Source: Gemelliphila asaccharolytica (GTDB lineage Bacteria; Bacillota; Bacilli; Staphylococcales; Gemellaceae). From it: a DNA stretch of 64,000 bases. The notes below the pieces were generated by a model. That model was not told the origin of the DNA and did not search any database. It worked only from the letters and a program-made list of their open reading frames with translations. A program made the position numbers and the translations under genes. This document shows positions 46,142-56,356 of this stretch, piece by piece. The stretch spans positions 1-64,000 of the forward strand of contig NZ_KQ959854.1 in assembly GCF_001553005.1 (NCBI RefSeq), read 5' to 3'. Position 1 is the stretch's first letter. Each line of letters starts with the position of its first letter.

Positions 46142-46509
46142 CTATTTTTTGTTTTTTTAATTTCTTTTTTTGCATTTTTTTCCCAAATATCCAAGTAATT
46201 TTTTATTGTTTCAAATCCATATTTTAATTGAATATTTTTGAAATTATCTATATTTTTAGCAAATCCTTTTTTACCATTTTTTGTGAAATTTAATGTTGCA
46301 TCTATTTTTCCATTTCTTACAGATAGAACTTTAACTTCCACTATTTGTCCTATTTTCAGATAATAATTTATGTCTATTATAAAACTATTATCTATTTCTG
46401 AAATATGAATTAGTCCGGATTTCCCATCTTTCGTTTTTATAAATGCACCATAGTATTTGATAGCAGTTACCTTAACTTTTATTATATCTCCATTTTTGTA
46501 ATATGCCAT
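46138..46509 (-). CDS. yugI: S1-domain RNA-binding protein (YugI/CvfD-like)
   Basis: 123 residues. A single S1 domain (residues about 6-72: NGDIIKVKVTAIKYYGAFIK, GLIHISEID, VEVKVLSVRNGKIDATL), then a basic helical tail rich in Lys and Asn. Close in size and layout to general stress protein 13 of Bacillus, called CvfD in streptococci and implicated in post-transcriptional control. It follows tkt by 11 bases. Confidence 0.85.
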   Translation of the reverse strand: MAYYKNGDIIKVKVTAIKYYGAFIKTKDGKSGLIHISEIDNSFIIDINYYLKIGQIVEVKVLSVRNGKIDATLNFTKNGKKGFAKNIDNFKNIQLKYGFETIKNYLDIWEKNAKKEIKKTKNS

Positions 46510-46520
46510 TTTCCCTCTAC

Positions 46521-48497
46521 TTATTTTAATTCTTTTATCTTTTGAACAATTTTTTCTACTGTAAATCCATATTCTTCCATTACTTTATTTGCTGGTGCTG
46601 AAGAACCAAATTTATCAATTCCTATTGCTATTCCATCAAGCCCTACATATTTATACCAAAATGCTGTACTTGCCATTTCTATTGATATTCTTCTTCTAAT
46701 TTGTTTTGGCAATAAATATTCTTTATATTCACTACTTTGCTCTTCAAAAAGTTCTACAGAAGGCATACTTATTACTCTTATTTTAAATCCTTCTTTTTCT
46801 AATAATTTTGCACTGTCCACAGCTAAATTAACTTCAGAACCTGTCGCTATAATTATTGTATCAAATCCTTCTTTATTTTCATATACTATATATGCACCTT
46901 TTAAAGTTTTTTCAAAAGATGAATTTTCTAAAATATTTATTTTTTGTCTTGATAATACTATTGATGTTGGTTTATCATTTGTTTTTTGTGAAAAGTACCA
47001 TGAAGCTTGTGTTTCCACTGCATCTGCTGGTCTAAAAACATATGAATTAGGTAATGTTCTTAGCATTGATAGTTGTTCTATTGGTTCATGAGTTGGGCCG
47101 TCTTCTCCTACTGCTATACTATCATGAGTAAATACATATGTTACTGGCAATTTTTGTAATGCTGAAAGGCGTAATGCAGGTTTTAGATAATCTGAAAAAA
47201 CAAAAAATGTTCCTCCAAATACTCTTACTCCTCCATGAAGCATAAGTCCATTAAGAATGGTTGCCATTGCAAATTCTCTAACTCCAAATTGAATATTCCT
47301 TGCAAGTTTATTTTCAGAATTTTGTAAATTATCCTTATTAATAAATGTCATATTTGAATGAGATAAATCTGCAGATCCTCCAAAAAAAGTTGGTAATACT
47401 TCTGAGATTGCATTTATAGCGTCTTGTGAAGAATTTCTTGTTGCTTGACTTTCTCCGTATTCTTTAAAATTAAAACTTTTTATGCTTAAATTTTCTATAT
47501 CTTTTCTGCTTAAAACTTCTTCTAATTCTTTCGCTAAAATAGGATATTTTTCTTTGTATTGATTATATGTTTTTAACCATTTTTTATATGCTTCTTTCCC
47601 TCTTTTTATTACTCCTTCTTCAAAATCATTATATACATCCTCTGGTATCTCAAACGGTTTATACTCCCAATGTATTTTTTCTTTGAAAAGCTTAGTTTCT
47701 TCTTCTCCTATAGGAGAGCCATGAGCAGAACTTTTCCCTTGTTTATTTGGTGAACCAGCTCCTATAACTGTTTTTACTTCTATTAGAGTCGGTTTCATAG
47801 ATTTTTTTGCCTTTTGTATAGCTTTATCTATCTTTTTATAATCATAACCATCTTCTACTAAAATTGTATTCCAGCCATATGATTCATATCTTTGTCTTAC
47901 ATTATCAACAAAAGCATCTTTTGTTTCTCCGTCTAAACAAATATTATTTGAGTCATAAAGAACTATTAATTTTTCTAGTTTCTGTGTCCCAGCAAAAGAT
48001 GCACTTTCAGACGATACTCCTTCCATTATATCTCCATCGCCACAAATTACATAAGTATAATGATTAAATATTTCATATTTTTCTTTATTATATTTTTCAC
48101 TTAAATATCTTTCAGCAAGTGCCATCCCTACTGCCATTGATATCCCTTGTCCTAATGGTCCTGTAGTTGCATCTACTCCTTTTGTATGTAAATATTCAGG
48201 ATGTCCAGGTGTTTTTGATCCCCATTGTCTAAAATTTTTAATTTCTTCCATTGATAAGTCATTATATCCAGCAAAGTGCAATAAAACATATTGAAGCATT
48301 GATCCATGCCCTGCTGATAGAACAAATCTATCTCTATTTATCCAATAAGGCTTTTGTGAATTAATATTTATATGATTGTTGAATAGTGCGTATCCCATAG
48401 GAGCAGCTCCCATGACAATTCCTGGATGCCCAGATTTTGCTTTGTTTATTGCATCTACTCCCAATACTTTTATTGCATTTATAGATTTTTGTGACAT
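46521..48497 (-). CDS. tkt: Transketolase
   Basis: 658 residues. Thiamine diphosphate enzyme of the non-oxidative pentose phosphate pathway. Motifs are DAINKAKSGHPGIVMGAAPM, GPLGQGISMAVGMALAE, the ThDP motif CGDGDIMEGVSSESASFAG, and HDSIAVGEDGPTHEPIEQL in the pyrimidine domain. A C-terminal domain completes it. Length is standard. Confidence 0.97.
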   Translation of the reverse strand: MSQKSINAIKVLGVDAINKAKSGHPGIVMGAAPMGYALFNNHININSQKPYWINRDRFVLSAGHGSMLQYVLLHFAGYNDLSMEEIKNFRQWGSKTPGHPEYLHTKGVDATTGPLGQGISMAVGMALAERYLSEKYNKEKYEIFNHYTYVICGDGDIMEGVSSESASFAGTQKLEKLIVLYDSNNICLDGETKDAFVDNVRQRYESYGWNTILVEDGYDYKKIDKAIQKAKKSMKPTLIEVKTVIGAGSPNKQGKSSAHGSPIGEEETKLFKEKIHWEYKPFEIPEDVYNDFEEGVIKRGKEAYKKWLKTYNQYKEKYPILAKELEEVLSRKDIENLSIKSFNFKEYGESQATRNSSQDAINAISEVLPTFFGGSADLSHSNMTFINKDNLQNSENKLARNIQFGVREFAMATILNGLMLHGGVRVFGGTFFVFSDYLKPALRLSALQKLPVTYVFTHDSIAVGEDGPTHEPIEQLSMLRTLPNSYVFRPADAVETQASWYFSQKTNDKPTSIVLSRQKINILENSSFEKTLKGAYIVYENKEGFDTIIIATGSEVNLAVDSAKLLEKEGFKIRVISMPSVELFEEQSSEYKEYLLPKQIRRRISIEMASTAFWYKYVGLDGIAIGIDKFGSSAPANKVMEEYGFTVEKIVQKIKELK

Positions 48498-48531
48498 ATT
48501 TACTCCCTTTTCTTTTTTTTATTTTCTATTT

Positions 48532-49128
48532 TTATAGTTCTGTTCTTGCTGATATTGCTTTTGCTAATGTTACTTCATCTGCATACTCTATATCACTACC
48601 AAAAGAAATTCCTTGTGCAATCTTGGTTATTTTTATATCTGTTGTTTTTAAAATCTTAGCTATAAATGATGATGTTCCTTCTCCTTCTGGAGATGGATTT
48701 ATAGCTAAAATAATTTCTTTTACTTCTTTATCTTTTGCTCTTTCTAAAAGTGATTTTAAATTAATGTCATTAGGCCCTATACCATTAATAGGAGATATCA
48801 CTCCATTTAAAACATGATATACGCCCTTATACTGCTCCATGTTTTCCATAGCTATTAAATCTTGATCACTTTCTACAACACAAATTATGCTCTTATCTCT
48901 ATACTTATCTGAACAAATATCACAGGTACTATATTCTGTTATTCTTCCACATTTCACACATTTGCATAAATTGGGTTTCAAGTCAACTAAAGCTTTTGAA
49001 AAATCAAAAATATCTTTATCTTTCATATTCAAAGTGTAAAAAGCAAGTCTTATTGCTGTTTTTTTACCTATCCCAGGTAACTTCATATAGCTACTTATTA
49101 GCTCTAGTATTGGTTTTGGATATTGCAT
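48532..49128 (-). CDS. recR: Recombination protein RecR
   Basis: 198 residues. A helix-hairpin-helix ([19 protein letters not shown]), a four-cysteine zinc finger ([18 protein letters not shown]) and a TOPRIM domain ([14 protein letters not shown], then [15 protein letters not shown]). RecR works with RecF and RecO in gap repair. It lies one base after ybaB; the dnaX-ybaB-recR order is highly conserved. Confidence 0.97.
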   Translation of the reverse strand: MQYPKPILELISSYMKLPGIGKKTAIRLAFYTLNMKDKDIFDFSKALVDLKPNLCKCVKCGRITEYSTCDICSDKYRDKSIICVVESDQDLIAMENMEQYKGVYHVLNGVISPINGIGPNDINLKSLLERAKDKEVKEIILAINPSPEGEGTSSFIAKILKTTDIKITKIAQGISFGSDIEYADEVTLAKAISARTEL

Positions 49129-49129
49129 C

Positions 49130-49447
49130 TTATAATCCTGGAATATTTAAACCATTAGTAAATTTACCTAATGTGTCTTCTTTTAATTTGTTTGCATTTT
49201 CTAAAGCATTATTAACTGCTGTTATTACCATATCTTGTAGCATCTCTATATCTTCTGGATCAACTACTTCTTCTTTTATAACGATATCTAATATTTTGCC
49301 ATCTCCATTAGCAATAACTTTTACCATATCTCCAGAAACACTTCCTTCTACAGTTTGCTCTTTAACCTTTTCTTGTGCCTGCATCATTTCTTTTTGCATC
49401 TTTTGCATTTTTCTCATCATTTGTTGCATATTTCCCATACCACGCAT
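49130..49447 (-). CDS. ybaB: YbaB/EbfC family nucleoid-associated protein
   Basis: 105 residues. N-terminal Met/Gln-rich helix ([20 protein letters not shown]), then the conserved [28 protein letters not shown] core. It binds DNA as a homodimer. AGGAGG precedes the ATG. It sits between dnaX and recR, as usual. Confidence 0.95.
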   Translation of the reverse strand: MRGMGNMQQMMRKMQKMQKEMMQAQEKVKEQTVEGSVSGDMVKVIANGDGKILDIVIKEEVVDPEDIEMLQDMVITAVNNALENANKLKEDTLGKFTNGLNIPGL

Positions 49448-49519
49448 TTATTTTTCCTCCTAAAATTTATATTTATAATTTTATTTAATATTTTTAATAT
49501 TGTCAATATTTATGAAATA

Positions 49520-51169
49520 CTACTTTTCTACTATTATTTCCGAAAATAACTTTTCTATATCTGTAACTTTTTTATTTTCTTTTTTTGAATTTTTTACATT
49601 ATTATCATTAATTAAATTATTTTTTATATTTTCTAATAAATAATTATACTGTTCTCTTTGTAATATAAAAATATTGTATTTAACTTCTAATATTTTGCAA
49701 AGCTGTTCTTGTATAACATCTTTATATTGAATGTTGCTGTTTATCTTAAATATATTTTGAACATCATCAAATATTATTATTCCACCGTTTTTTGATGATT
49801 TATATATTTTCGAGTTTAAAAATATATTTTTAAATTCATTATTAATTTTAGTTGATTCTTTTACTATCTTACTCAATACATTATTTGCATAATTAGTTAA
49901 CACTTCACTAGAATTTTCTATAATACTAATTATTTCTTCTTTATCAGGTATTATATAATCAGTTATTTTTGAATTGGTATCTAAAATATCCAAATTTTCA
50001 TTATTTATAAAAATGTCTTTTGATTCTTTTATTTTATTATTATAATTTTCTTCTAATTTTTCTACTTTGTCTTCTAATTTTTTTATTTTCTCTTCTAATT
50101 TTTTTACTATCTCTGTTTCTTTATTAACTTCTGGTTTTTCTTTGCAATTAGAACACATTTTTATAATACATATCTGCATATAACTTATTTCTTCTTTTGA
50201 AAATCTTATATTTGTCTGAGTTTTAGACAGTTCATCGACATTCTCATATATTGTATTAATAGGTATTGTTTTCAATATATTTTCTAATTTGCTAACTTTA
50301 TAGTTACAAAAATTTTCATTTAATGTGTTTTTATAAACAATTATGTCTTTAGATAAACTTATTAACTCTACTATTATGTTATCTGTATCTTTAGAACTTT
50401 CTAAGAATTTTTCATACTCTTCAAGTGCTTTAGAAGTATTATTATTTAATATTAATTCATAAAAGTTTACTATGTCTTCTTCGCTAATAGATGATGTTAT
50501 ATCTAAAATATCTTCTAAACTTATTTTATCATCCCTTAAGTTAGAAGCTTGTTCTAATAGTCCTATAGCATCTCTTAATCCTCCTTTAGATGCTTGTGCT
50601 ATTTTTTCCAAGGCTTTAATATCTATTTTTATATTTTCTTCATTTGCAATATATGATATTCTTGATACTATTTCTTTCTCTGTCAAATTTTTAAATTCAA
50701 ACCTTTGACATCTTGATATTATAGTCTTAGGAATTTTATATATTTCAGTAGTAGCTAAAATGAATATGATATGACTAGGGGGTTCTTCAAGAGTTTTTAA
50801 TAAAGCATTAAATGCAGAATTTGTCAACATATGTACTTCATCTATTATATATACTTTATACTTACTTTCTGTTGGAGAAAATTTTATATTTTCTTTTAAA
50901 TCTCTTATTTCATCTACACCATTGTTACTTGCAGCATCTATTTCTATTATATCAACACTTTCTTGTAAATATTCTTTATTATTATTTACTTCATTTGAAA
51001 AAATTTTAGCTAAAGAGGTTTTCCCAGTCCCTCTCGGTCCATAAAAAATATAAGCATGTGCTATTTTTTTTTGATCTATTTCATTTTTCAAAACTTTTAC
51101 AACATTTTCTTGCCCTACTACATCAATAAATTTTTTTGGTCTATACTTTCTATATAATGATTTAAACAT
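49520..51169 (-). CDS. dnaX: DNA polymerase III gamma/tau subunit lacking the zinc module
   Basis: 549 residues from MFKSLYRKYRPKKF; GGAGGT lies upstream, and an in-frame start 12 bases earlier is unlikely. Clamp-loader ATPase: Walker A GPRGTGKTS at 44-52, IIDEVHMLTNSAFNALLKTLEE, and SRC in IISRCQRFEF. Between FSNEVNN and the next block SVDIIEIDAASNNGVDEIRD, where most DnaX proteins carry about 20 residues with four zinc-binding cysteines, only about eight residues remain and no cysteine. The C-terminal half (from about 350) is coiled-coil and poorly conserved. No slippage site for a short gamma form was noticed. Confidence 0.93.
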   Translation of the reverse strand: MFKSLYRKYRPKKFIDVVGQENVVKVLKNEIDQKKIAHAYIFYGPRGTGKTSLAKIFSNEVNNNKEYLQESVDIIEIDAASNNGVDEIRDLKENIKFSPTESKYKVYIIDEVHMLTNSAFNALLKTLEEPPSHIIFILATTEIYKIPKTIISRCQRFEFKNLTEKEIVSRISYIANEENIKIDIKALEKIAQASKGGLRDAIGLLEQASNLRDDKISLEDILDITSSISEEDIVNFYELILNNNTSKALEEYEKFLESSKDTDNIIVELISLSKDIIVYKNTLNENFCNYKVSKLENILKTIPINTIYENVDELSKTQTNIRFSKEEISYMQICIIKMCSNCKEKPEVNKETEIVKKLEEKIKKLEDKVEKLEENYNNKIKESKDIFINNENLDILDTNSKITDYIIPDKEEIISIIENSSEVLTNYANNVLSKIVKESTKINNEFKNIFLNSKIYKSSKNGGIIIFDDVQNIFKINSNIQYKDVIQEQLCKILEVKYNIFILQREQYNYLLENIKNNLINDNNVKNSKKENKKVTDIEKLFSEIIVEK

Positions 51170-51340
51170 TATTACCTCCAAGTTCTTTTTTAATTATAAC
51201 ATATAATATCGTAATATAATATAATAGCTTTCTTTTTAATAAGCTTATATAACAAAACTTTAGCAAAATATTGTAATATCACTTTTTATTAAATTTTAAA
51301 ATTAAATAAGTAAAATTAATTATCAAACTATCACTGTTGT

Positions 51341-51369
51341 TTGACTATAATTTAATAAAGTTATATAAT
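51341..51369 (+). promoter_or_regulatory. Sigma-A promoter of trkA-trkH
   Basis: TTGACT (51341-51346), 17 bases, TATAAT (51364-51369) on the plus strand. The rest of 51170-51340 is A+T-rich; no confident dnaX promoter could be chosen in it. Confidence 0.75.
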
Positions 51370-51407
51370 TATCTTAAATTTTTTAAACATCATACTAAGG
51401 AGTCTTT

Positions 51408-52772
51408 ATGAAAGCTATTATAGTCGGTGGTGGCAAAGTAGGAAATTTACTTTGCGAAGAACTATCAGAAACTTATGATGAAGTAACATTAATAGAAACT
51501 AATGAAAAATTAGTGCAAAAAATAATAGAATCTTATGATATTCAAGGTGTAAATGGTAATGGAGCAAATTATGAGATATTAAAAGAAGCTGATGCTTCAA
51601 ATGCAGATATGTTTATATCTGTAACCGCAAGTGATGAAATAAACATAATTTCCTGTATAACTGCCAAACAAATGGGAGCAAAATATACTATTGCTAGAAT
51701 TAGAAATCCTGAATATACAGAAACTAAAGAATTTTTAAAAAGTCACCTTGGGATAGATTTAATGCTAAACCCTGAATTTGAGGCTGCAAAACAAATTAGT
51801 TATATGCTAAAATATCCTTCAGCTAACAAAATAGAAGTTTTTGGTGATAATAAAGTTAAAATGATTGAAGTTGCTATTGAAAAAGATAGTTTATTAAAAG
51901 ATATATCTTTAAATGACAGCAAAAAAATAATTAATTTCCCTGCTGTAGTTTGCTTAGTAGAAAGAAAAGGAGAAGTTATTATACCTCGTGGGGACTATAT
52001 ATTTAAAGTTGGAGATAAAGTCCACATAACAGCGGAAGAAAGAAACTTGAAAAAATTTTATAAATTATTAGGAAAAAAAGAAAATATCAACAAAAAAATT
52101 TCTTCCTCTCTAATTATAGGTTCTGGAAAATTGTCACATTATCTAATAGAAATATTACTTAATAACAATATATATATTAAAAATATAGAAATAAATAAAG
52201 AAAAAGCAGAAAAAATTAGTGAATGTTTTCCTAATATAGATGTTATTTTAGCAGATGGAAGCGATAAGGACACGCTAATAGAAGAAGGAATAGAAACTTT
52301 TGATAGCTGTATTGCTCTTACAGGCCTTGATGAAGAAAATATTATTATAAGTTTATACGCAACAAAATTAGGAGTTAGTAAGTCTATAGCTAAAATAAAT
52401 AGAAACTCTCTTACCCAAATAGCAGAAGACATAGGATTGTACTCTTTTATAACTCCAAAAAGAATCGTTGGAGATATAATAGCAAAACACAGTAGAGCTT
52501 TACAATGTAGTTTTGACCCTGATATTGAAAATATATATAAAATAGCAAACAACAAAGTAGAATTAATAGAATTTAAAATTACTAAAGATTATAAAATTAA
52601 TAACATTGCTATTAAAGATTTAAGTTTAAATAATAACATAATAATAGCCTTCATCATTAGAAATAACAAATTAATATTTCCTAATGGTGATGATAAAATA
52701 ACACATAATGATAATGTTGTAATAGTTAATTATAATCAAAATATCAAAGAAATAGATGATATTTTAAAATAA
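51408..52772 (+). CDS. trkA: Potassium uptake regulatory subunit TrkA
   Basis: 454 residues with two tandem RCK modules, as in TrkA rather than the single-module KtrA. The first NAD site is MKAIIVGGGKVGNLLCEEL; the second begins SSLIIGSGKLSHYLIEILL near residue 227. Each is followed by an RCK_C domain. It gates the TrkH channel in response to nucleotides. It lies nine bases before trkH, with AAGGAG before its own ATG. Confidence 0.95.
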   Translation: MKAIIVGGGKVGNLLCEELSETYDEVTLIETNEKLVQKIIESYDIQGVNGNGANYEILKEADASNADMFISVTASDEINIISCITAKQMGAKYTIARIRNPEYTETKEFLKSHLGIDLMLNPEFEAAKQISYMLKYPSANKIEVFGDNKVKMIEVAIEKDSLLKDISLNDSKKIINFPAVVCLVERKGEVIIPRGDYIFKVGDKVHITAEERNLKKFYKLLGKKENINKKISSSLIIGSGKLSHYLIEILLNNNIYIKNIEINKEKAEKISECFPNIDVILADGSDKDTLIEEGIETFDSCIALTGLDEENIIISLYATKLGVSKSIAKINRNSLTQIAEDIGLYSFITPKRIVGDIIAKHSRALQCSFDPDIENIYKIANNKVELIEFKITKDYKINNIAIKDLSLNNNIIIAFIIRNNKLIFPNGDDKITHNDNVVIVNYNQNIKEIDDILK

Positions 52773-52781
52773 GGAGATTTT

Positions 52782-54239
52782 ATGAACTATAGAATGATTT
52801 CCTATGTATTAGGAAAAATGATGAAACTTTTAGCTATATTTTTAATTTTTCCAACTATTTGCAGTCTAATTTATAAAGAACCCAAAGAAATAACTATCAG
52901 CTTTATATATACTATTTTAATATCTTTATTTCTTTCCTGCTCTTTTAGATTATTAGCAAATGTCAAAAAAATGGAGAAAAATTTCTATACAAAAGAAGGC
53001 TTGGTTATCGTTGCGATTACATGGCTTATATATTCAGCTATTGGATGTTTACCATTTGTTTTTTCAAACTCTATACCTAGCTACATAGATGCTTTCTTTG
53101 AAACTGCTAGTGGTTTTACAACAACTGGTTCTTCTATAATAGCTGATGTAGAAATACTTGAAAAAAGTATCCTATTTTGGAGAAGCATGACCCATTTTAT
53201 AGGAGGTATGGGAGTTATAGTGTTTGCTGTCGCTCTCTTGCCAAGGTCACCTCATAATATTTACATATTAAAAGCAGAAGTTCCTGGGCCTATTTTTGGG
53301 AAAATTGTTTCATCAATGAAAAAAACTGCACTTTATTTATATATTGTTTACATTTCACTAGCACTTGTTATGTTTATTCTTCTTTTATTTTCAGGAATAG
53401 GCATATTTGAAAGTATAAATATAACTTTTTCTACTGCAGGTACTGGTGGATTTGGAACTAAAAATTCTGGAATAAGTTATTACAATAATGATTATGTCAC
53501 TTGTATCGTTACAATATTTATGATAATTTTTTCTATGAATCTAAACTTAGTTTATATCGCTGTAGCTAAAAAATATATTAAAATTTTTAATAGTGAAGAA
53601 TTAAAATGGTACTTACTTATAATATTGGCTGCCACTGTGGCAATATATATAAATATATATAATTCTCCAAACGTACATAATGAAAGATTTTTAGATGTTC
53701 TGTTTACTGTAAGTTCTATAATTTCTACAACAGGATTTACATATTTAAACTTTAGTAATTGGACCATGTTCTCTCAAATTATTATTGCTTTTCTTATGGT
53801 TTGTGGAGGGTGTGCAGGAGGTACTGCAGGAGGATTAAAAGTACCTCGTATTATGTTTATAATTAAAAATACTAAAAATTATATTAGAAAATATATCAAT
53901 CCTCATAAAGTAGTTGCGCTTAAAATTGAAAATAAAGTTGTAGAAGATACTAATAAAATATCAAATTATATTTTAATTTATTTTCTTGTTTTTGCTGTCT
54001 TATCTATTCTATTATCAATACAATTAAATGATTTTGAAGAGATATTTACGGCTGTTTTAACCACCTTAAACAATGTAGGTCCTGGATTTAATAAATTTGG
54101 ACCAATGGAAAATTTTTCTAATATTCCAAAATTTTCAAAATTTGTCCTATCTATATCTATGTTATTAGGTAGATTAGAAATAATACCTTTTATTGTTCTT
54201 TTATCATCAAAAATATGGAGAACAAAAAAAGTTAGATAA
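52782..54239 (+). CDS. trkH: Potassium uptake channel subunit TrkH
   Basis: 485 residues, about ten membrane helices in four M1-P-M2 repeats. Filter-like loops are TASGFTTTGSSI, STAGTGGFGTKNSG, SIISTTGFTYLNFSNW and LNNVGPGFNKFGP. CGGCAGGTAGGLKVPRI carries the conserved gating-loop glycines after the third repeat. It forms the membrane part of the K+ uptake system with TrkA. Confidence 0.95.
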   Translation: MNYRMISYVLGKMMKLLAIFLIFPTICSLIYKEPKEITISFIYTILISLFLSCSFRLLANVKKMEKNFYTKEGLVIVAITWLIYSAIGCLPFVFSNSIPSYIDAFFETASGFTTTGSSIIADVEILEKSILFWRSMTHFIGGMGVIVFAVALLPRSPHNIYILKAEVPGPIFGKIVSSMKKTALYLYIVYISLALVMFILLLFSGIGIFESINITFSTAGTGGFGTKNSGISYYNNDYVTCIVTIFMIIFSMNLNLVYIAVAKKYIKIFNSEELKWYLLIILAATVAIYINIYNSPNVHNERFLDVLFTVSSIISTTGFTYLNFSNWTMFSQIIIAFLMVCGGCAGGTAGGLKVPRIMFIIKNTKNYIRKYINPHKVVALKIENKVVEDTNKISNYILIYFLVFAVLSILLSIQLNDFEEIFTAVLTTLNNVGPGFNKFGPMENFSNIPKFSKFVLSISMLLGRLEIIPFIVLLSSKIWRTKKVR

Positions 54240-54240
54240 T

Positions 54241-54326
54241 TTAAAAAAATTCTTATTTTAATGCTCCCACCAAAAAAATTGCAAATGAGCAACGTGGAAG
54301 TTAGTTAAATAAGAATTTTTTTTTAT
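54241..54326. terminator. Bidirectional terminator with nested inner hairpins
   Basis: AAAAATTCTTATTTTAA pairs with TTAAATAAGAATTTTT around about 45 bases. The loop itself contains TGCTC/GAGCA and TTGC/GCAA and CCAC/GTGG pairings. It lies between convergent trkH and the ABC-F gene. Confidence 0.78.
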
Positions 54327-56188
54327 TAAATTTTTTCAGCTAAATATTCCCATCTATCATTTAGTTTTTCTAACTTATCTTTTAATATTTTTTCTATTTC
54401 TGTTAACTCTCTTAATTTTTCAAAATTAGTAGAATTTTTTATCATTTCTTCTTGTATTTTTTTCAATTTTTCCTCTATTTCTTCTATATTTTTTTCTAAA
54501 GATTCAAATTCTTTTTTTTCTAAATATGTTAATCCTTTTTTCTCTCTTTTGTTTTGTTTTTTTTCTTCTTTTTTAACATCTTCTTTTACTAATTCTTGTT
54601 TTGTATCAAAATACTCTGTATAGCTTCCTATATATTTTTTTACATTTCCTTGTCCTTCGAAAATTAGTAATTTATTAATTACTTTATCTAAAAAATATCT
54701 ATCATGCGAAACAACTATAACCGCTCCTGTAAATTTTTTTAAATAAGTTTCTAAAATAGTTAATGTTTGAGTATCTAAATCATTTGTAGGTTCATCTAAG
54801 AGTAAAATATTTGGTCTAGACATTAATAATTTTAATAAATAAAGTCGTTTTTTTTCTCCTCCAGATAATTTTGATAATTTTTTACCATGATCACTTTTTT
54901 CAAATAGAAAATCTTCTAATATTTGAAATAAGGAAATATTACTTTTTTCTTCTCTTTTTATTTGCTCTGCTACTTCTCTTAAATAATCAATAATTCTTAT
55001 ATCTCTATCCATATCAGGTATTAATTGATTATAATATGCTATTTTGGCCGTTTGTCCTATTTTTATTATCCCACTATCTTGTTTTTCTTTTCCAATTATC
55101 ATATTTAAAAATGTTGTTTTCCCAACTCCATTTTCTCCTATAATTCCTATTCTATCCTTATTTTGCACTATTAAATTAAAATTTTCCAATATTTTCTTTT
55201 CTTCATATTTTTTTGAAATATTTGAAAATTCTAGTACTTGTTTTCCTAATCTGCTAGAATCTAAATCTATTTTTATTTCTTTTTTTATTTCTTTTTTATC
55301 TATTTTTGTTTTTAAATTTTCGAATTCTTTTATTCTTGCTTGTTGCTTTGTTGTTCGTGCTTTTACTCCTGCTCTTATCCATTCTAATTCTTTTTTATAT
55401 AGTCTTAAATTTTTATGATATTTATTTTGTTGTTCTTCTTCTCTTTTTGTTTTTTCTTCCAAAAATTTACTGTAATTTCCTTCATACTGATAAATATTAC
55501 CCTTATCTAATTCAATTATGTTATTAGTTATGTTATCTAAAAAATATCTATCATGAGTTACTACTATTAGGCTTTTAGGATAATTTTTTAAATATTTTTC
55601 AAGCCATTCTATAGTTTTAAAATCTAAGTGATTGGTTGGTTCATCAAGTAGTAATAAATCTGGAGTTTCTATTAAAACTTTTGCTAATAATACTCTTTTT
55701 TTCTCTCCGCCAGAAAGTTCTTTTATTTTTGTATTATACTTTCTTATTCCTAATTTACTTAAGACTGTTTTTGCTATAGTCGTTGCTTCCCACGCATTTT
55801 CTTTTTCAATTTTTTCTTGAATATTTAATAATTTATCTTGTAATATGCTATTATTGTTTTTTTCTATTTCGAATAATATTTTCTCATAATTATAAATTAG
55901 TTTCATTATTTTAGAGTTGCTTTTAAAAATTGTATCTAAAACTGTTAATTTTTCATCTAAATTGATTTCTTGAGAAAGATAACTTACCTCAAAGTTATTT
56001 GAATGAATAATTTCTCCGTCGTCATAGTCATCTTTTTTTGCTATACATTTTAATAATGTTGATTTTCCTGCACCATTTATTCCTATAAGTCCTATTTTTT
56101 CTTTTTCTTTTACTGAAAAACTAATTTTATTGAATAGTAGTTTTTCACCACAATATTTTGTTAAATTTTCTACCTTATATATTTCCAT
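54326..56188 (-). CDS. uup: ABC-F family ATPase, Uup/YfmR type
   Basis: 620 residues: two ABC ATPase domains on one chain without membrane helices. Walker A motifs are GINGAGKST and GENGVGKTT; signatures are LSGGEKKRVLLAK and LSGGEKKRLYLLK; Walker B sites are LLLLDEPTNHLD and LLLLDEPTNDLD. The linker (about 240-310) is basic and helical. The C-terminal coiled coil (about 545-618) is typical of Uup/YfmR. ABC-F proteins act on ribosomes; Uup-type members help with translation problems and structured DNA. It is not a transporter. Confidence 0.9.
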   Translation of the reverse strand: MEIYKVENLTKYCGEKLLFNKISFSVKEKEKIGLIGINGAGKSTLLKCIAKKDDYDDGEIIHSNNFEVSYLSQEINLDEKLTVLDTIFKSNSKIMKLIYNYEKILFEIEKNNNSILQDKLLNIQEKIEKENAWEATTIAKTVLSKLGIRKYNTKIKELSGGEKKRVLLAKVLIETPDLLLLDEPTNHLDFKTIEWLEKYLKNYPKSLIVVTHDRYFLDNITNNIIELDKGNIYQYEGNYSKFLEEKTKREEEQQNKYHKNLRLYKKELEWIRAGVKARTTKQQARIKEFENLKTKIDKKEIKKEIKIDLDSSRLGKQVLEFSNISKKYEEKKILENFNLIVQNKDRIGIIGENGVGKTTFLNMIIGKEKQDSGIIKIGQTAKIAYYNQLIPDMDRDIRIIDYLREVAEQIKREEKSNISLFQILEDFLFEKSDHGKKLSKLSGGEKKRLYLLKLLMSRPNILLLDEPTNDLDTQTLTILETYLKKFTGAVIVVSHDRYFLDKVINKLLIFEGQGNVKKYIGSYTEYFDTKQELVKEDVKKEEKKQNKREKKGLTYLEKKEFESLEKNIEEIEEKLKKIQEEMIKNSTNFEKLRELTEIEKILKDKLEKLNDRWEYLAEKI

Positions 56189-56293
56189 AATTTTTCCTTA
56201 ATATTTATGTGATTTATAAAAATTATATCTTTTTTTGATATTTTATAAATATATCATAACATTATTTTATTGATATTTTAAAGTTTTATTATT

Positions 56294-56340
56294 AAAAAAA
56301 CTGATATGAGTTAAACTTTATAACTTATATCAGTTTTTAT
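56294..56340 (-). terminator. Terminator of lysP
   Basis: Minus-strand AAACTGATATAAGTT/AACTCATATCAGTTT stem with a short loop, followed by TTTTT. It lies between the lysine permease and the ABC-F gene. Confidence 0.82.
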
Positions 56341-56356
56341 TTCAATATTTTTTATT

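Noticed and set aside
51182-51340. Signal recognition particle RNA gene next to dnaX, as in many Firmicutes
   Set aside because: The region is uniformly A+T-rich and holds none of the G+C-rich helix 8 sequence.
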